DNA of 36,864 nt, from positions 1 through 36,864 of the forward strand of contig CAZCXI010000026.1 in assembly GCA_964502635.1 (NCBI GenBank), written 5' to 3'. Below, one piece after another: positions 1-6,959 of the stretch (position 1 is its first letter; each line of letters begins with the position of its first letter). The position numbers and the translations under genes are program-made. Origin of the DNA: C00003060 sp964502635 (GTDB lineage Bacteria > Desulfobacterota > Desulfobacteria > Desulfobacterales > C00003060). The notes beneath the pieces are model-generated. The model saw only the letters and a program-made list of their open reading frames with translations. It was not told where the DNA came from and did not search any database.

Positions 1-66
1 TTTGTCAGAACCTTTAAGTCAACACCTCCCCGGTGCTGAAGAACAAGAGTGGGACGCCCTTTAGTT

Positions 67-349
67 CTATAGATTTGGGAGCTCGGCGAGCTGATACTTG
101 TTAAACCGAGCTATCTGTTCTCCCCGTTTGACTGACAGACTCACAGCCGACGGGGATGCCTTAAGACGCGCAGCCAGTCTTGTCATGCTCATCCCCAGTT
201 CCCGCATCGCCCAGTAATATAGTAGATTCCTGGCTCGCACCCCGGGGCACTCGTTGCCTGGCGCAAAAACCACAGTGGGCCTCAACATGGAGAAAATCCG
301 CTACCACTTGAGCAACGCGGCTTACGATCAACTCTTCTTTAGATGCCGA
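67..349 (-). pseudogene. Frameshifted C-terminal remnant of a REP-associated Y1 (IS200-like) transposase
   Basis: The minus strand encodes the tail of a Y1/REP-associated tyrosine transposase. From about 349 to 287 one frame reads SKEELIVSRVAQVVADFLHV, like the start of the DnaA-C-like helix region after the catalytic domain. A different frame, open at 288-67, then continues with ARNLLYYWAMRELGMSM and SPSAVSLSVKRGEQIAR, the typical helix-turn-helix end of these proteins. The switch of frame near 270-290 means a frameshift, and the N-terminal HUH/Tyr domain is absent because the deaminase gene begins at 350. It is therefore a dead fragment. Such transposases mobilise REP palindromes, and REP-like palindromes occur at 8447-8535, although a link is only inferred. 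Family assignment is from residue pattern alone. Confidence 0.6.
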
Positions 350-1675
350 TCATGAGGCGATTTCACGGGCCAGGTCTTCTACCGCGGCCATGACTTCCTC
401 AACCTTGATAGTGAGCACTGTCCTGTCTCGAACCACCAGCCGGCCGTCGATGATCACATCCCGGACATCGCTTCCGCCAGCTGCATAGACGAGATGAGAG
501 GCTGGATCATATAGCGGTGTCAGGTGCGGCTTGCGGGTATCCACAATGATCAGGTCGGCCCGCTTTCCCGCCTCGAGTGAACCGATCTCATCTCCCAGGC
601 CAAGGGCGTCTGCACCCCCCTGGGTGGCCAACCTCAATACCTGCCGGGCATCGAGCACGGTGGGGTCCAGGTTCTTTACCTTGTGCAGTTTGGCCACCAA
701 GTCCATTTCCTGAAACATGTCCAGGTTGTTATTGCTGGCGCAGCCATCTGTGCCGATGCCAACCGCCAGGCCCTTTTTCAGAAATGCCGGTACGGGCGGC
801 ACACCTGATGCGAGCTTCATCTCACTTTCTGTTGTGACCGAAATTGCAACAAGGCTTCCCGCCATGGATGCGATGTCGACCTCATCAACCCATATGGCAT
901 GCACCACAAGCGTCGCCGGGTTCAGGATGCCGATCTTGTCGAGATACTGCACTGGGGACAAACCGTGTTTTTCCTGCAGCTCCCTCACCTCGCTCTGAGT
1001 CTCAGCCACATGGATCTGAAACAGGGTCTCTGTTTCATCGGCCACCCTTCGAGCCTCCCTCAAGGTTTCCTCACTGCACGTGTAGGGTGAATGGCAAAAA
1101 AGCCCGGGACGAATCAAGGGGCTCTTTCCTTGCCACTTGTCAATGAATCGGCGGGCCTCGGCCACGTTCTTGTCAGGTTCAGGGACACCGGGGGCGGGAA
1201 AATCGATGATCCCCTGCCCTAAGACGGCCCGCATGCCGGATTCTTCCACGGCCTCAGCCACGTTGTCTTCAAAAAAATACCCGTCGCACAATGTTGTCGT
1301 GCCGGACAAAAGCATCTCCGCACATGAAAGACGCGTGGCGGTATAGACGGTTTCAGGATTCAGCCAGCGTCCTTCGGCTTCAAATATATGATCGTTTAGC
1401 CACGTCATGAGGGGCAGGTCATCGGCCAGGCCCCTGAAAAGGCTCATGGGGGCATGGGTATGGGTGTTGACCAGCCCCGGCATGATGATCCCTCCCCGGG
1501 CGTCTATGATCTGGCGGGCTGCAGGCAATGCCTGTCCGGGGGCTTCTTTCTCGACGCGTTCAAGTCGCCCACCCGTTATGCATACCAGGCCTATTTCAAG
1601 CACCTCAAAGGTCCTGTTAAGCGTCAGGACGGTGCCGTTATGAACCACGATATCGCAAGGCTTTTCTTCCGGCAT
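350..1675 (-). CDS. MTA/SAH deaminase-like amidohydrolase, divergent paralog
   Basis: This 441-residue protein belongs to the metal-dependent amidohydrolases (COG0402, 5-methylthioadenosine/S-adenosylhomocysteine deaminase branch), cytosolic enzymes that hydrolytically deaminate adenosine-type nucleosides. Visible motifs in order are PGLVNTHTHAPMSLFRG (metal HxH), IHVAE (His and Glu), VVHAIW (His) and GIGTDGCASNNN (metal Asp). The start at 1675 is preferred because the open frame upstream to 1738 runs into the neighbouring gene's end; GGAAGG lies about 12 bases upstream. It is the last gene of a three-gene operon, 28 bp after its paralog at 1704-3026. Odd point: where the paralog has AHNPESNMKLASG this protein has ISVTTESEMKLASG, losing the His-Asn-Pro and Asn positions, so its substrate may differ. 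Family certain, substrate not. Confidence 0.88.
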   Translation of the reverse strand: MPEEKPCDIVVHNGTVLTLNRTFEVLEIGLVCITGGRLERVEKEAPGQALPAARQIIDARGGIIMPGLVNTHTHAPMSLFRGLADDLPLMTWLNDHIFEAEGRWLNPETVYTATRLSCAEMLLSGTTTLCDGYFFEDNVAEAVEESGMRAVLGQGIIDFPAPGVPEPDKNVAEARRFIDKWQGKSPLIRPGLFCHSPYTCSEETLREARRVADETETLFQIHVAETQSEVRELQEKHGLSPVQYLDKIGILNPATLVVHAIWVDEVDIASMAGSLVAISVTTESEMKLASGVPPVPAFLKKGLAVGIGTDGCASNNNLDMFQEMDLVAKLHKVKNLDPTVLDARQVLRLATQGGADALGLGDEIGSLEAGKRADLIIVDTRKPHLTPLYDPASHLVYAAGGSDVRDVIIDGRLVVRDRTVLTIKVEEVMAAVEDLAREIAS

Positions 1676-1703
1676 GCTATGATGGTCGCCCTTCCATCTG
1701 CTA

Positions 1704-3026
1704 TCAGGCACCCCCTTTCGGGCGGATACCTTCGGCAATCCGATTCACATCTTCCATGACCGTGTCTACATCCAGCGTGGTCAGGACCCTGTCTTCCATG
1801 AGCACCTGTCCATTGACCATGGCCGTAACCACATCATGGCCGGAAACCGCATAGACGAGGTGGGAGTAAACATTGTACATCGGAACAAGGTGTGGTTGTC
1901 TGATGTCAATAATGATGATGTCCGCCTTTTTCCCCCTCTCCAGGGAACCGATTTGATCTTCCAGGCCAAGGACCCTGGCCCCGTCTATGGTGGCCATTCT
2001 CACCACGGTTGGTGCATCCATGACCGTGGGATCCAGCGTCTGCACCTTGTGGAGTTTGGCCGCCGTATCCATCTCCTGAAACAGGTCCAAATTGTTGTTG
2101 CTGGCGCAACTGTCGGTTCCAAGCCCCACCGTGATGCCGCGGCGCAGGAGTTCAGGCACCGGGGCAATGCCCGACGCCAGCTTCATATTGCTTTCCGGGT
2201 TATGGGCCACCTTCACGTCAAAGGCCTTCAGGAGCCCGATATCCTTCTCGGTCACGGCCACGCAGTGGTCGGCAATGAGCCTGGGGCCAAGAAATCCCAT
2301 CTCTGCCAGGTGTTCGACAGGGGTCCTGCCGTATTTCTCCCTGAGCTGTGCGACCTCGTGCTCTGATTCCGACAGGTGGATGACCATGGGTGCACCATGT
2401 TCGTCAGCAATGGCCTTGGCTTTGATAAGCAGGTCAGGAGAGCACAGGTAGGCGGAGTGAGGCTCCACGGCTATGGTAATAAGGGAATCATTCCGCCATT
2501 TGCGAATCAGGGACTCCGTGTACTTCAGGCCTGCTTCCACAGGACCATAGTTCGGGGACGGGAAATCATAGAGGACCTCACCCACCACCGCCCTGATCCC
2601 GGCTTCCCTGGCTGCGTCGGCCACGGCGTCCTCGAACAGATACATGTCACAAAAAGTGGTTGTGCCTGAAAGGATCATCTCGGCACAGGCGAGGCGTGTC
2701 CCTTGATAGACGACTTCAGAGGTGAGCCTGGCCTCGGCAGGAAAAATGTGATCGTGGAGCCAGGTCATCAGGGGCAGGTCATCGGCCAGGCCCCGGAAGC
2801 AGGTCATGGCCGCATGGGTGTGGGTGTTGACCAAACCGGGCATGATGATACCGCCACGGGCGTCAATGATCTTTGACGCCCGATAGTGGGAACTCAACTC
2901 GGCCTCAGTCTCGATTTCCACAATACGATCCCCGCTGACGGCCACAGCGCCCGTTTCAATCAGGGCGTTGTCGGACGCCATGGTAAGAACCCAGCCGTTT
3001 TTTATCAAGACGTCAATCGACTTCAT
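1704..3026 (-). CDS. mtaD: 5-methylthioadenosine/S-adenosylhomocysteine deaminase
   Basis: This 440-residue zinc amidohydrolase should convert MTA or SAH, the waste products of SAM chemistry, to methylthioinosine or S-inosylhomocysteine plus ammonia. All expected motifs are present: GLVNTHTHAAMTCFRGLADD (HxH), VIHLSESEHE, IADHCV, the canonical AHNPESNMKLASG, and GTDSCASNNN with the metal Asp. The ATG at 3026 overlaps the end of the upstream phosphorylase gene by 14 bp, with an AGAAG-type ribosome site inside that gene, which indicates translational coupling; the longer open frame to 3104 is only overlap. The downstream paralog shares its architecture and much of its sequence, so the pair arose by tandem duplication. 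Coupling to a 6-oxopurine-type phosphorylase supports a deamination-first salvage route. The exact substrate range is not visible in the sequence. Confidence 0.9.
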   Translation of the reverse strand: MKSIDVLIKNGWVLTMASDNALIETGAVAVSGDRIVEIETEAELSSHYRASKIIDARGGIIMPGLVNTHTHAAMTCFRGLADDLPLMTWLHDHIFPAEARLTSEVVYQGTRLACAEMILSGTTTFCDMYLFEDAVADAAREAGIRAVVGEVLYDFPSPNYGPVEAGLKYTESLIRKWRNDSLITIAVEPHSAYLCSPDLLIKAKAIADEHGAPMVIHLSESEHEVAQLREKYGRTPVEHLAEMGFLGPRLIADHCVAVTEKDIGLLKAFDVKVAHNPESNMKLASGIAPVPELLRRGITVGLGTDSCASNNNLDLFQEMDTAAKLHKVQTLDPTVMDAPTVVRMATIDGARVLGLEDQIGSLERGKKADIIIIDIRQPHLVPMYNVYSHLVYAVSGHDVVTAMVNGQVLMEDRVLTTLDVDTVMEDVNRIAEGIRPKGGA

Positions 3027-3849
3027 CGGGCAACTTCTCTGCAACGCCCTCGATAATAGCTTGCAGGCGCGGCGCGGCGCCCTCGGCTGCGGCAATGATA
3101 TCATCGACTTGACAGGGCTGCGGGCTATCCGGAAGATTCATATTGGTAATCACCGAAAGGCCAAGGATAGCCATGCCTCCGTGGGCGGCTGCGATCACCT
3201 CCGGGATGGTGGAAAGCCCCACGGCATCAGCACCGATCGTTTTCAGATAGCGAATCTCGGCTCTCGTCTCCAGTGAAGGGCCGGGGAGCCCCACATAAAC
3301 CCCTTTCTGGATACGAATACCCTTTTCCAGACCGGCCCCCTCTGCGAGAGCCATGAGTTTCGGGTCATAGACTTGAGTCATGTCTGGAAAACGCGGGCCC
3401 CATGCGTCTATATTTGGCCCGATGAGGGGATTGCCGCCCGTCAGATTGATGTGGTCTGTGATGAGCATGATGTCTCCCGTATGAAGCACGGGGTTGATCC
3501 CGCCCGATGCATTCGACACAATGAGAGTCTTGACGCCCAGTAGCTGCATGACCCTCACCGGCAAGGTTATTTCTCTCATGCTGTATCCTTCGTAATAGTG
3601 GAAACGACCCTGCATCGCCAGTGCGGGCTTTCCTTTCATGTTCCCAAACAGCAGCCTGCCTCTGTGGGCAGGAACCGTGGAGATCGGGAAGTTCGGAATC
3701 TCCCGGTAGTCGACGGATACTGCTGTTTTCATGTTGCTCACACTCTCACCCAGACCGGTCCCGATCAGCAAGCCCATGCGTGGCGGCTGTCCTATCTTGG
3801 ATCGAACAAAATTGGTGGCTTGAAAGACTTTATTTTCGTATGATTCCAT
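3013..3849 (-). CDS. Purine nucleoside / methylthioinosine phosphorylase
   Basis: This 278-residue trimeric PNP/MTAP-family phosphorylase splits a nucleoside with phosphate. Motifs seen: GTGLG (30-34), AHRGRL with His62, MQGRFHYYEGY (79-89), SNASGGINP (112-120), GPSLETRAE with Glu194, and ITN with Asn236. By analogy with human PNP, Asn236 matches Asn243, which selects 6-oxopurines, whereas true MTAPs carry Asp. The position matching PNP His257, which binds the ribose 5'-hydroxyl, appears to be Val248, as in enzymes that accept a 5'-methylthio group. Together these suggest a 5'-methylthioinosine phosphorylase, which fits the two deaminases that follow. The ATG at 3849 has AAAGGA about ten bases upstream; ATGs nearer the Shine-Dalgarno are too close to it. 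First gene of the operon. Family certain; substrate inferred by hand alignment. Confidence 0.88.
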   Translation of the reverse strand: MESYENKVFQATNFVRSKIGQPPRMGLLIGTGLGESVSNMKTAVSVDYREIPNFPISTVPAHRGRLLFGNMKGKPALAMQGRFHYYEGYSMREITLPVRVMQLLGVKTLIVSNASGGINPVLHTGDIMLITDHINLTGGNPLIGPNIDAWGPRFPDMTQVYDPKLMALAEGAGLEKGIRIQKGVYVGLPGPSLETRAEIRYLKTIGADAVGLSTIPEVIAAAHGGMAILGLSVITNMNLPDSPQPCQVDDIIAAAEGAAPRLQAIIEGVAEKLPDEVD

Positions 3850-3895
3850 GGTAAACATCCTTTCACACAGCAAAAATCAATGGCACCTTAGAATA

Positions 3896-3912
3896 GACGC
3901 CTCCTTGGCGTC
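3896..3912 (-). other. Small hairpin in the phosphorylase leader
   Basis: A perfect 6-bp inverted repeat, GACGCC and GGCGTC around a 5-base loop, lies 47 bases upstream of the phosphorylase start. On the minus strand the loop and right arm read AAGGAGG, a Shine-Dalgarno-like string without a start codon at a suitable distance. No U-tract follows, so it is not a terminator. It may be a leader structure or chance. Confidence 0.25.
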
Positions 3913-4016
3913 AAACAGAAATTGGTCGTTAACGAGGCTCTATCTCGGGAATCAAGATTTTCTCAAGCCGGCGCAAGCTCTCAAACGAGGTTATTTGTCT
4001 TGGGGAATAGACGAAG

Positions 4017-4505
4017 ATGGCTCAACGGCTAACCAAAACCGGTGTTGTAAGAGCCGTCCAGGGGCGAATCGCCTTGGTCGTCACCAGGCTTGAGCCTGAG
4101 TGCGAGAGTTGCAAGGCCAGGCATACCTGCTCATCCCTGGGAGGCGGCGGGGCAAACATGGAGGTGAGGGCCCGAAACACAGTCGGGGCTCAGGTTGGCG
4201 ATGTTGTCACGATAAGCCTCGGGAGCGCCCCCTTTCTCAAGCTTACATTTTTCGTTTATATGGTCCCCATATTGGCGCTTGTAGGGTCTGCACTTTGTGG
4301 ATACTGGCTGTCGACATTCTTTACAGCCAATAAAGATCTGTTTGTTGGCGGCTTCGGCGCCTTGGGGTTTTTTGGCTCATTTTTCTGGCTCAGAAAAAAG
4401 GCAAATAAGCTTTCCGGCAGACAAGAGTTCATTCCTGAGATCATATCCAAGCAATCCCCTGCGAAGACCATACCGCCTGCAGATGCGAGCTGTCCCGTAA
4501 CCTGA
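4017..4505 (+). CDS. RseC/MucC-family membrane protein
   Basis: This 162-residue protein matches the SoxR-reducing-system RseC / sigma-E regulator MucC family. Features in order: an N-terminal cytoplasmic domain with the cysteine cluster CESCKARHTC (three cysteines in the characteristic spacing) around residues 29-38, a glycine-rich turn, a small beta region (VRARNTVGAQVGDVVTISL), then two membrane helices (about 77-99 and 106-124) and a charged tail. Family members are linked to Rnf-type electron transport and envelope stress control; the Cys cluster is thought to be redox active. It stands alone on the plus strand, divergent from the phosphorylase operon and convergent with cbiQ (25 bp between stops), so no operon partner helps to define its job. 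The upstream Shine-Dalgarno is weak. Length and topology are normal for the family. Confidence 0.82.
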   Translation: MAQRLTKTGVVRAVQGRIALVVTRLEPECESCKARHTCSSLGGGGANMEVRARNTVGAQVGDVVTISLGSAPFLKLTFFVYMVPILALVGSALCGYWLSTFFTANKDLFVGGFGALGFFGSFFWLRKKANKLSGRQEFIPEIISKQSPAKTIPPADASCPVT

Positions 4506-4530
4506 CGCAAAGGGGCCACCAGATGAATAA

Positions 4531-5286
4531 TCAGACCATGTTGGTCCATTCCAAGGCCCCCAGTGCCAGCATCATGGCCAACATGAAGACAAGCGAGATG
4601 ACATCGGAGGACTTCAGGGAAAAAGTGCTGAGGCTATAAAGTTTTCCTCTGAAACCCCGGCATCGCATGGCATTGTAAACCCTTTCCGCTCGGTCGGAAC
4701 TTCTGACCAAAAGCATCCCTACCAGGTAAGCAAAGGACTTATAAGTATGCACATTGGTTCCGGGCTGGAAACCTCGAACCTTCATGGCGCTCACTAACCG
4801 TATATACTCCTGGTGTATGACATGAATGTACCGGTAGGTGAAGAAAAAGAGATGAACGAGCTTTTTGGGGATCCGCAATTCATACATGGCATGGCCCAAG
4901 GTCAAGATAGAGGTCGAGGCAACGAGGGCAATCAACACTGCCATGATCGCATTCGATTTGATACTGATCCGGGCGGCATATAACACCCCCTCATGGGTTG
5001 CAACCAGCGGACCGATTGAAAAGAGGGGCTCTCCCTCAAAGGTAAAGGGGAGAAAAACCCACAAAAAAATGACGAAAAGATTGACAGGAACGAGACGACC
5101 CATAAGCTGCTTGACCGGCAACCTGACCAACAACGCGATACACAAGCCCAACGCCAGGGCCGACAGAAGTGCCACGAACCGGTCGGACACGGCCACAAGA
5201 ACGGAAAAAAGGAAGACCAAAACGATCTTCACCCGAGGATCAAGGCGTTGAATCAAAGAATCACGCCCGGATAATTCTTCAATCAT
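4531..5286 (-). CDS. cbiQ: ECF transporter transmembrane protein CbiQ/NikQ (T component)
   Basis: This 251-residue membrane protein is the T component of a group I energy-coupling-factor transporter for cobalt or nickel. It begins with SLIQRLDPRVKIV, the usual CbiQ start, followed by five to six hydrophobic segments. The two coupling-helix motifs that touch the ATPases are visible as AMKVRGF and AMRCRGF in the C-terminal half. It is the third gene of cbiM-nikL-cbiQ, 9 bp after nikL. The next gene in the direction of transcription would normally be the ATPase CbiO/NikO, but rseC lies there in the opposite orientation, so the transporter must borrow an ATPase encoded elsewhere. Metal specificity cannot be decided from this subunit. 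Confidence 0.9.
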   Translation of the reverse strand: MIEELSGRDSLIQRLDPRVKIVLVFLFSVLVAVSDRFVALLSALALGLCIALLVRLPVKQLMGRLVPVNLFVIFLWVFLPFTFEGEPLFSIGPLVATHEGVLYAARISIKSNAIMAVLIALVASTSILTLGHAMYELRIPKKLVHLFFFTYRYIHVIHQEYIRLVSAMKVRGFQPGTNVHTYKSFAYLVGMLLVRSSDRAERVYNAMRCRGFRGKLYSLSTFSLKSSDVISLVFMLAMMLALGALEWTNMV

Positions 5287-5295
5287 CGTGAGCTG

Positions 5296-6003
5296 CTACC
5301 CCTTTCTCCGCCTGTTAGTAAAATACAAGGCCACCCCGACAAGACCAAAGATATAGCCTATACCACCCAACACCTCACTGACTGTGGGGCCACGACCGAG
5401 GGCGTCGACCAACATGTTGAGGATAGGCGCCAGCTTCCTGTCCAGGGACTCATCGATAAGGGCCTTGACCTCCTGTCGGCTCAACCCGACAGCCGTGGGA
5501 ACACGGAGCCTTTGGCCCGTCTTCGGTTCCTCGTCACTTACGCTCTCGGAAACAGGGCCGACTGCCGTGACCTTCTCAGCATTGCCTCCTTTCACATCTA
5601 AAACCTCGGCCGAAGTATCCCGGGTGACAGGTGCGACTGCCGTGATCTCCTCGGCCGGTATCACCCACTCCGCCATATGCCCCATGGAAGCCTTCAAGAC
5701 AACCTTGAGATCGGCCTTTTTGGGCACCTTGAAGGAAAACTCCCCCTGTTCGTCGGTCTTGCCCTCCACAAGTAGGTTTCCTTCCTTGTCGTAAACCAAT
5801 ACCTCGGAATTCTTGGCCTTCTTGCCCCCGCTGAACTTGCTCTGTGTGTGGACCGTATCCCCCTCTACCCAGGCAAAGATCATGACCTTGTGTGCCCAGG
5901 CAGGTGCACCGCAAAAAGCGAGCAACAACCCTGCCAACAGGAGATAAAAGGCACAGCGTCCAATGTGCACCCTGGCAGCACTACAATGACGGTTTCGGCA
6001 CAT
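5296..6003 (-). CDS. NikL-type accessory protein of the nickel/cobalt ECF transporter
   Basis: This 235-residue protein resembles the NikL/CbiL accessory subunits found beside CbiM. A signal peptide (hydrophobic stretch ending APAWA) should be cut just before HKVMIFAWVEG, leaving an N-terminal histidine that is a plausible metal ligand. Residues about 50-110 look like a carboxypeptidase-regulatory-like beta-sandwich (SEVLVYDKEGNLL, TDEQGEFSFKVPKK). A variable linker follows, then a predicted amphipathic segment (LSRQEVKALIDESLDRKLAP) and a C-terminal membrane helix ending FTNRRRKG, so the domain is probably anchored on the outer face of the cytoplasmic membrane. The ATG at 6003 has GGAGGG six bases upstream and lies inside the end of cbiM (23-bp overlap), showing coupled translation. 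Its presence instead of CbiN favours nickel, but this is not proof. Confidence 0.78.
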   Translation of the reverse strand: MCRNRHCSAARVHIGRCAFYLLLAGLLLAFCGAPAWAHKVMIFAWVEGDTVHTQSKFSGGKKAKNSEVLVYDKEGNLLVEGKTDEQGEFSFKVPKKADLKVVLKASMGHMAEWVIPAEEITAVAPVTRDTSAEVLDVKGGNAEKVTAVGPVSESVSDEEPKTGQRLRVPTAVGLSRQEVKALIDESLDRKLAPILNMLVDALGRGPTVSEVLGGIGYIFGLVGVALYFTNRRRKG

Positions 6004-6607
6004 AGTGTCCCTCCAACAATTCCGGTTTTACCCTCCTAAGAAACAGGGCACAAGCAGCCGTTAACACCCCTTCAATCAACATGACGGGTACATGGGCCAC
6101 CACCACCAATTTGGCTGCAGGCAAAAAAGCCTCACCAGTCAAATACAGGGACAATCCTACCAGCACGCCGCTGATCAAGACAGCACAAGCACCGCACGCA
6201 AAGGCCGTGGCAGTGAATACCACCTGCCTGGTACCCGCGCTCACACCCCATCCAAACAAATAGTAACAAATGACGGCAGGAAGGGCCATGTTCAAGGTGT
6301 TTACACCAAGGGTTGTAATACCGCCAAACTGGAAAAGGAGCGCCTGAAGCGCCAGGCCAATCAAAATGGCGGGAAAGGCCTTCCAGCCGAGGAGCAGACC
6401 CAACAAGCCGTTAAGGATCAGGTGAACGGAAGAAGGACCAATAGGCACGTGTACCAGGGATGCCACAAAAAAAGCGGCCGAGAGTATCCCCATGGATGGG
6501 ATCTCTTCTTGATCGAGGCCCTTCAACCCAACAGCAACGCCCGCCGTTGTGAGAGCGGCGCCTGCTATGAGAACGCTCGGGGATAGTACCCCTTCCGAGA
6601 TATGCAC
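5981..6607 (-). CDS. cbiM: ECF transporter substrate-binding protein CbiM/NikM
   Basis: This 208-residue membrane protein is the S component that binds Co2+ or Ni2+. It starts MHISEGVLSP; the first residues Met-His of this family thread into the protein and coordinate the metal, which fixes the start at a GTG codon (6607-6605) with GGAGGG ten bases upstream. Further family motifs include VHVPIGPSSVHLILNG, which supplies another His ligand, and FGGITTLGVNTLNMALPA. Six to seven hydrophobic segments are visible. It heads the cbiM-nikL-cbiQ operon and is preceded by a sigma-70-like promoter and a roughly 160-nt structured leader, so metal-dependent control at the RNA level is plausible. The C-terminus extends past the last helix as KPELLEGHYVPKPSL, overlapping the nikL start. 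Confidence 0.92.
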   Translation of the reverse strand: MHISEGVLSPSVLIAGAALTTAGVAVGLKGLDQEEIPSMGILSAAFFVASLVHVPIGPSSVHLILNGLLGLLLGWKAFPAILIGLALQALLFQFGGITTLGVNTLNMALPAVICYYLFGWGVSAGTRQVVFTATAFACGACAVLISGVLVGLSLYLTGEAFLPAAKLVVVAHVPVMLIEGVLTAACALFLRRVKPELLEGHYVPKPSL

Positions 6608-6767
6608 GCTTGCAAAACCCTCCTCTCCGCTATGCTACTCCACAGATTTGAGCACAAAAAAAGCCACGACCGTTGCCATCTTCTGATGACTGTTAACCTT
6701 CGTGGCTCGATTTTCCGGTTGTCAAATCCTAAAAGCTGACCAGGGGCTTCAGCCCCTTATTGTTACA
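6608..6767 (-). promoter_or_regulatory. Structured 5' leader of the cbiM operon, candidate metal-responsive element
   Basis: Between the predicted promoter and the GTG start of cbiM lies about 160 nt of leader RNA with ordered structure. First comes a perfect hairpin, GGGGC-TGAA-GCCCC (6756-6743). Then about 35 unpaired bases and an 8-bp stem, AGCCACGA with TCGTGGCT (6707-6700 and 6669-6662), enclosing a small CATC-AGAA-GATG hairpin and followed by a U-run. The ribosome site (GGAGGG) comes last. This layout, aptamer-like part then terminator-like stem then start, suggests transcription attenuation. It does not match the consensus I remember for cobalamin, NiCo or other metal riboswitches, so the ligand, if any, is unknown. 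Confidence 0.45.
6655..6708 (-). terminator. Terminator-like hairpin within the cbiM leader
   Basis: On the minus strand an 8-bp GC-rich stem (arms 6707-6700 and 6669-6662) is directly followed by seven U residues (complement of 6662-6656). The loop is large, about 30 nt, but carries its own 4-bp hairpin. The plus-strand reading has no U-run, so the signal is directional. It lies downstream of the cbiM promoter, so it would act as an attenuator rather than as the end of the PHP gene transcript alone. Confidence 0.5.
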
Positions 6768-6774
6768 CTAAAAT

Positions 6775-6803
6775 ATTGTACTTCAAGCCATCCCTTTTGT
6801 CAA
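6775..6803 (-). promoter_or_regulatory. Sigma-70-type promoter of the cbiM operon
   Basis: The minus strand has a perfect -35 box TTGACA (6803-6798), a 17-base spacer, and a -10 box TACAAT (6780-6775), five of six matches to TATAAT. Transcription should begin near 6768-6766, giving a leader of about 160 nt before the cbiM GTG start. The promoter lies between the end of the PHP gene and cbiM, so the transporter operon can be expressed separately from dksA. Confidence 0.7.
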
Positions 6804-6959
6804 CAAAAAGCGACCCTCTGCCCGTCTCCTTCTTGCGTCATCCTATCCATCGTCCTTAAAGACAACCGACCTTGAGGCCATCTCCAAACAGCTATGCATC
6901 TGGCTCAAAGATCGTCAGGCAGCGCCTCGTGTTGAAACGGCAAGACCGCAACCCATGGA

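Noticed and set aside
1836..2366. 176-codon plus-strand open frame
   Set aside because: Antisense to the well-supported deaminase gene; its residues follow no family pattern and it has no ribosome site.
6608..6770. Cobalamin riboswitch upstream of cbiM
   Set aside because: CATCAGAAGATGGC is only loosely like the B12 box, and the other conserved cobalamin-aptamer elements and the needed length are absent.
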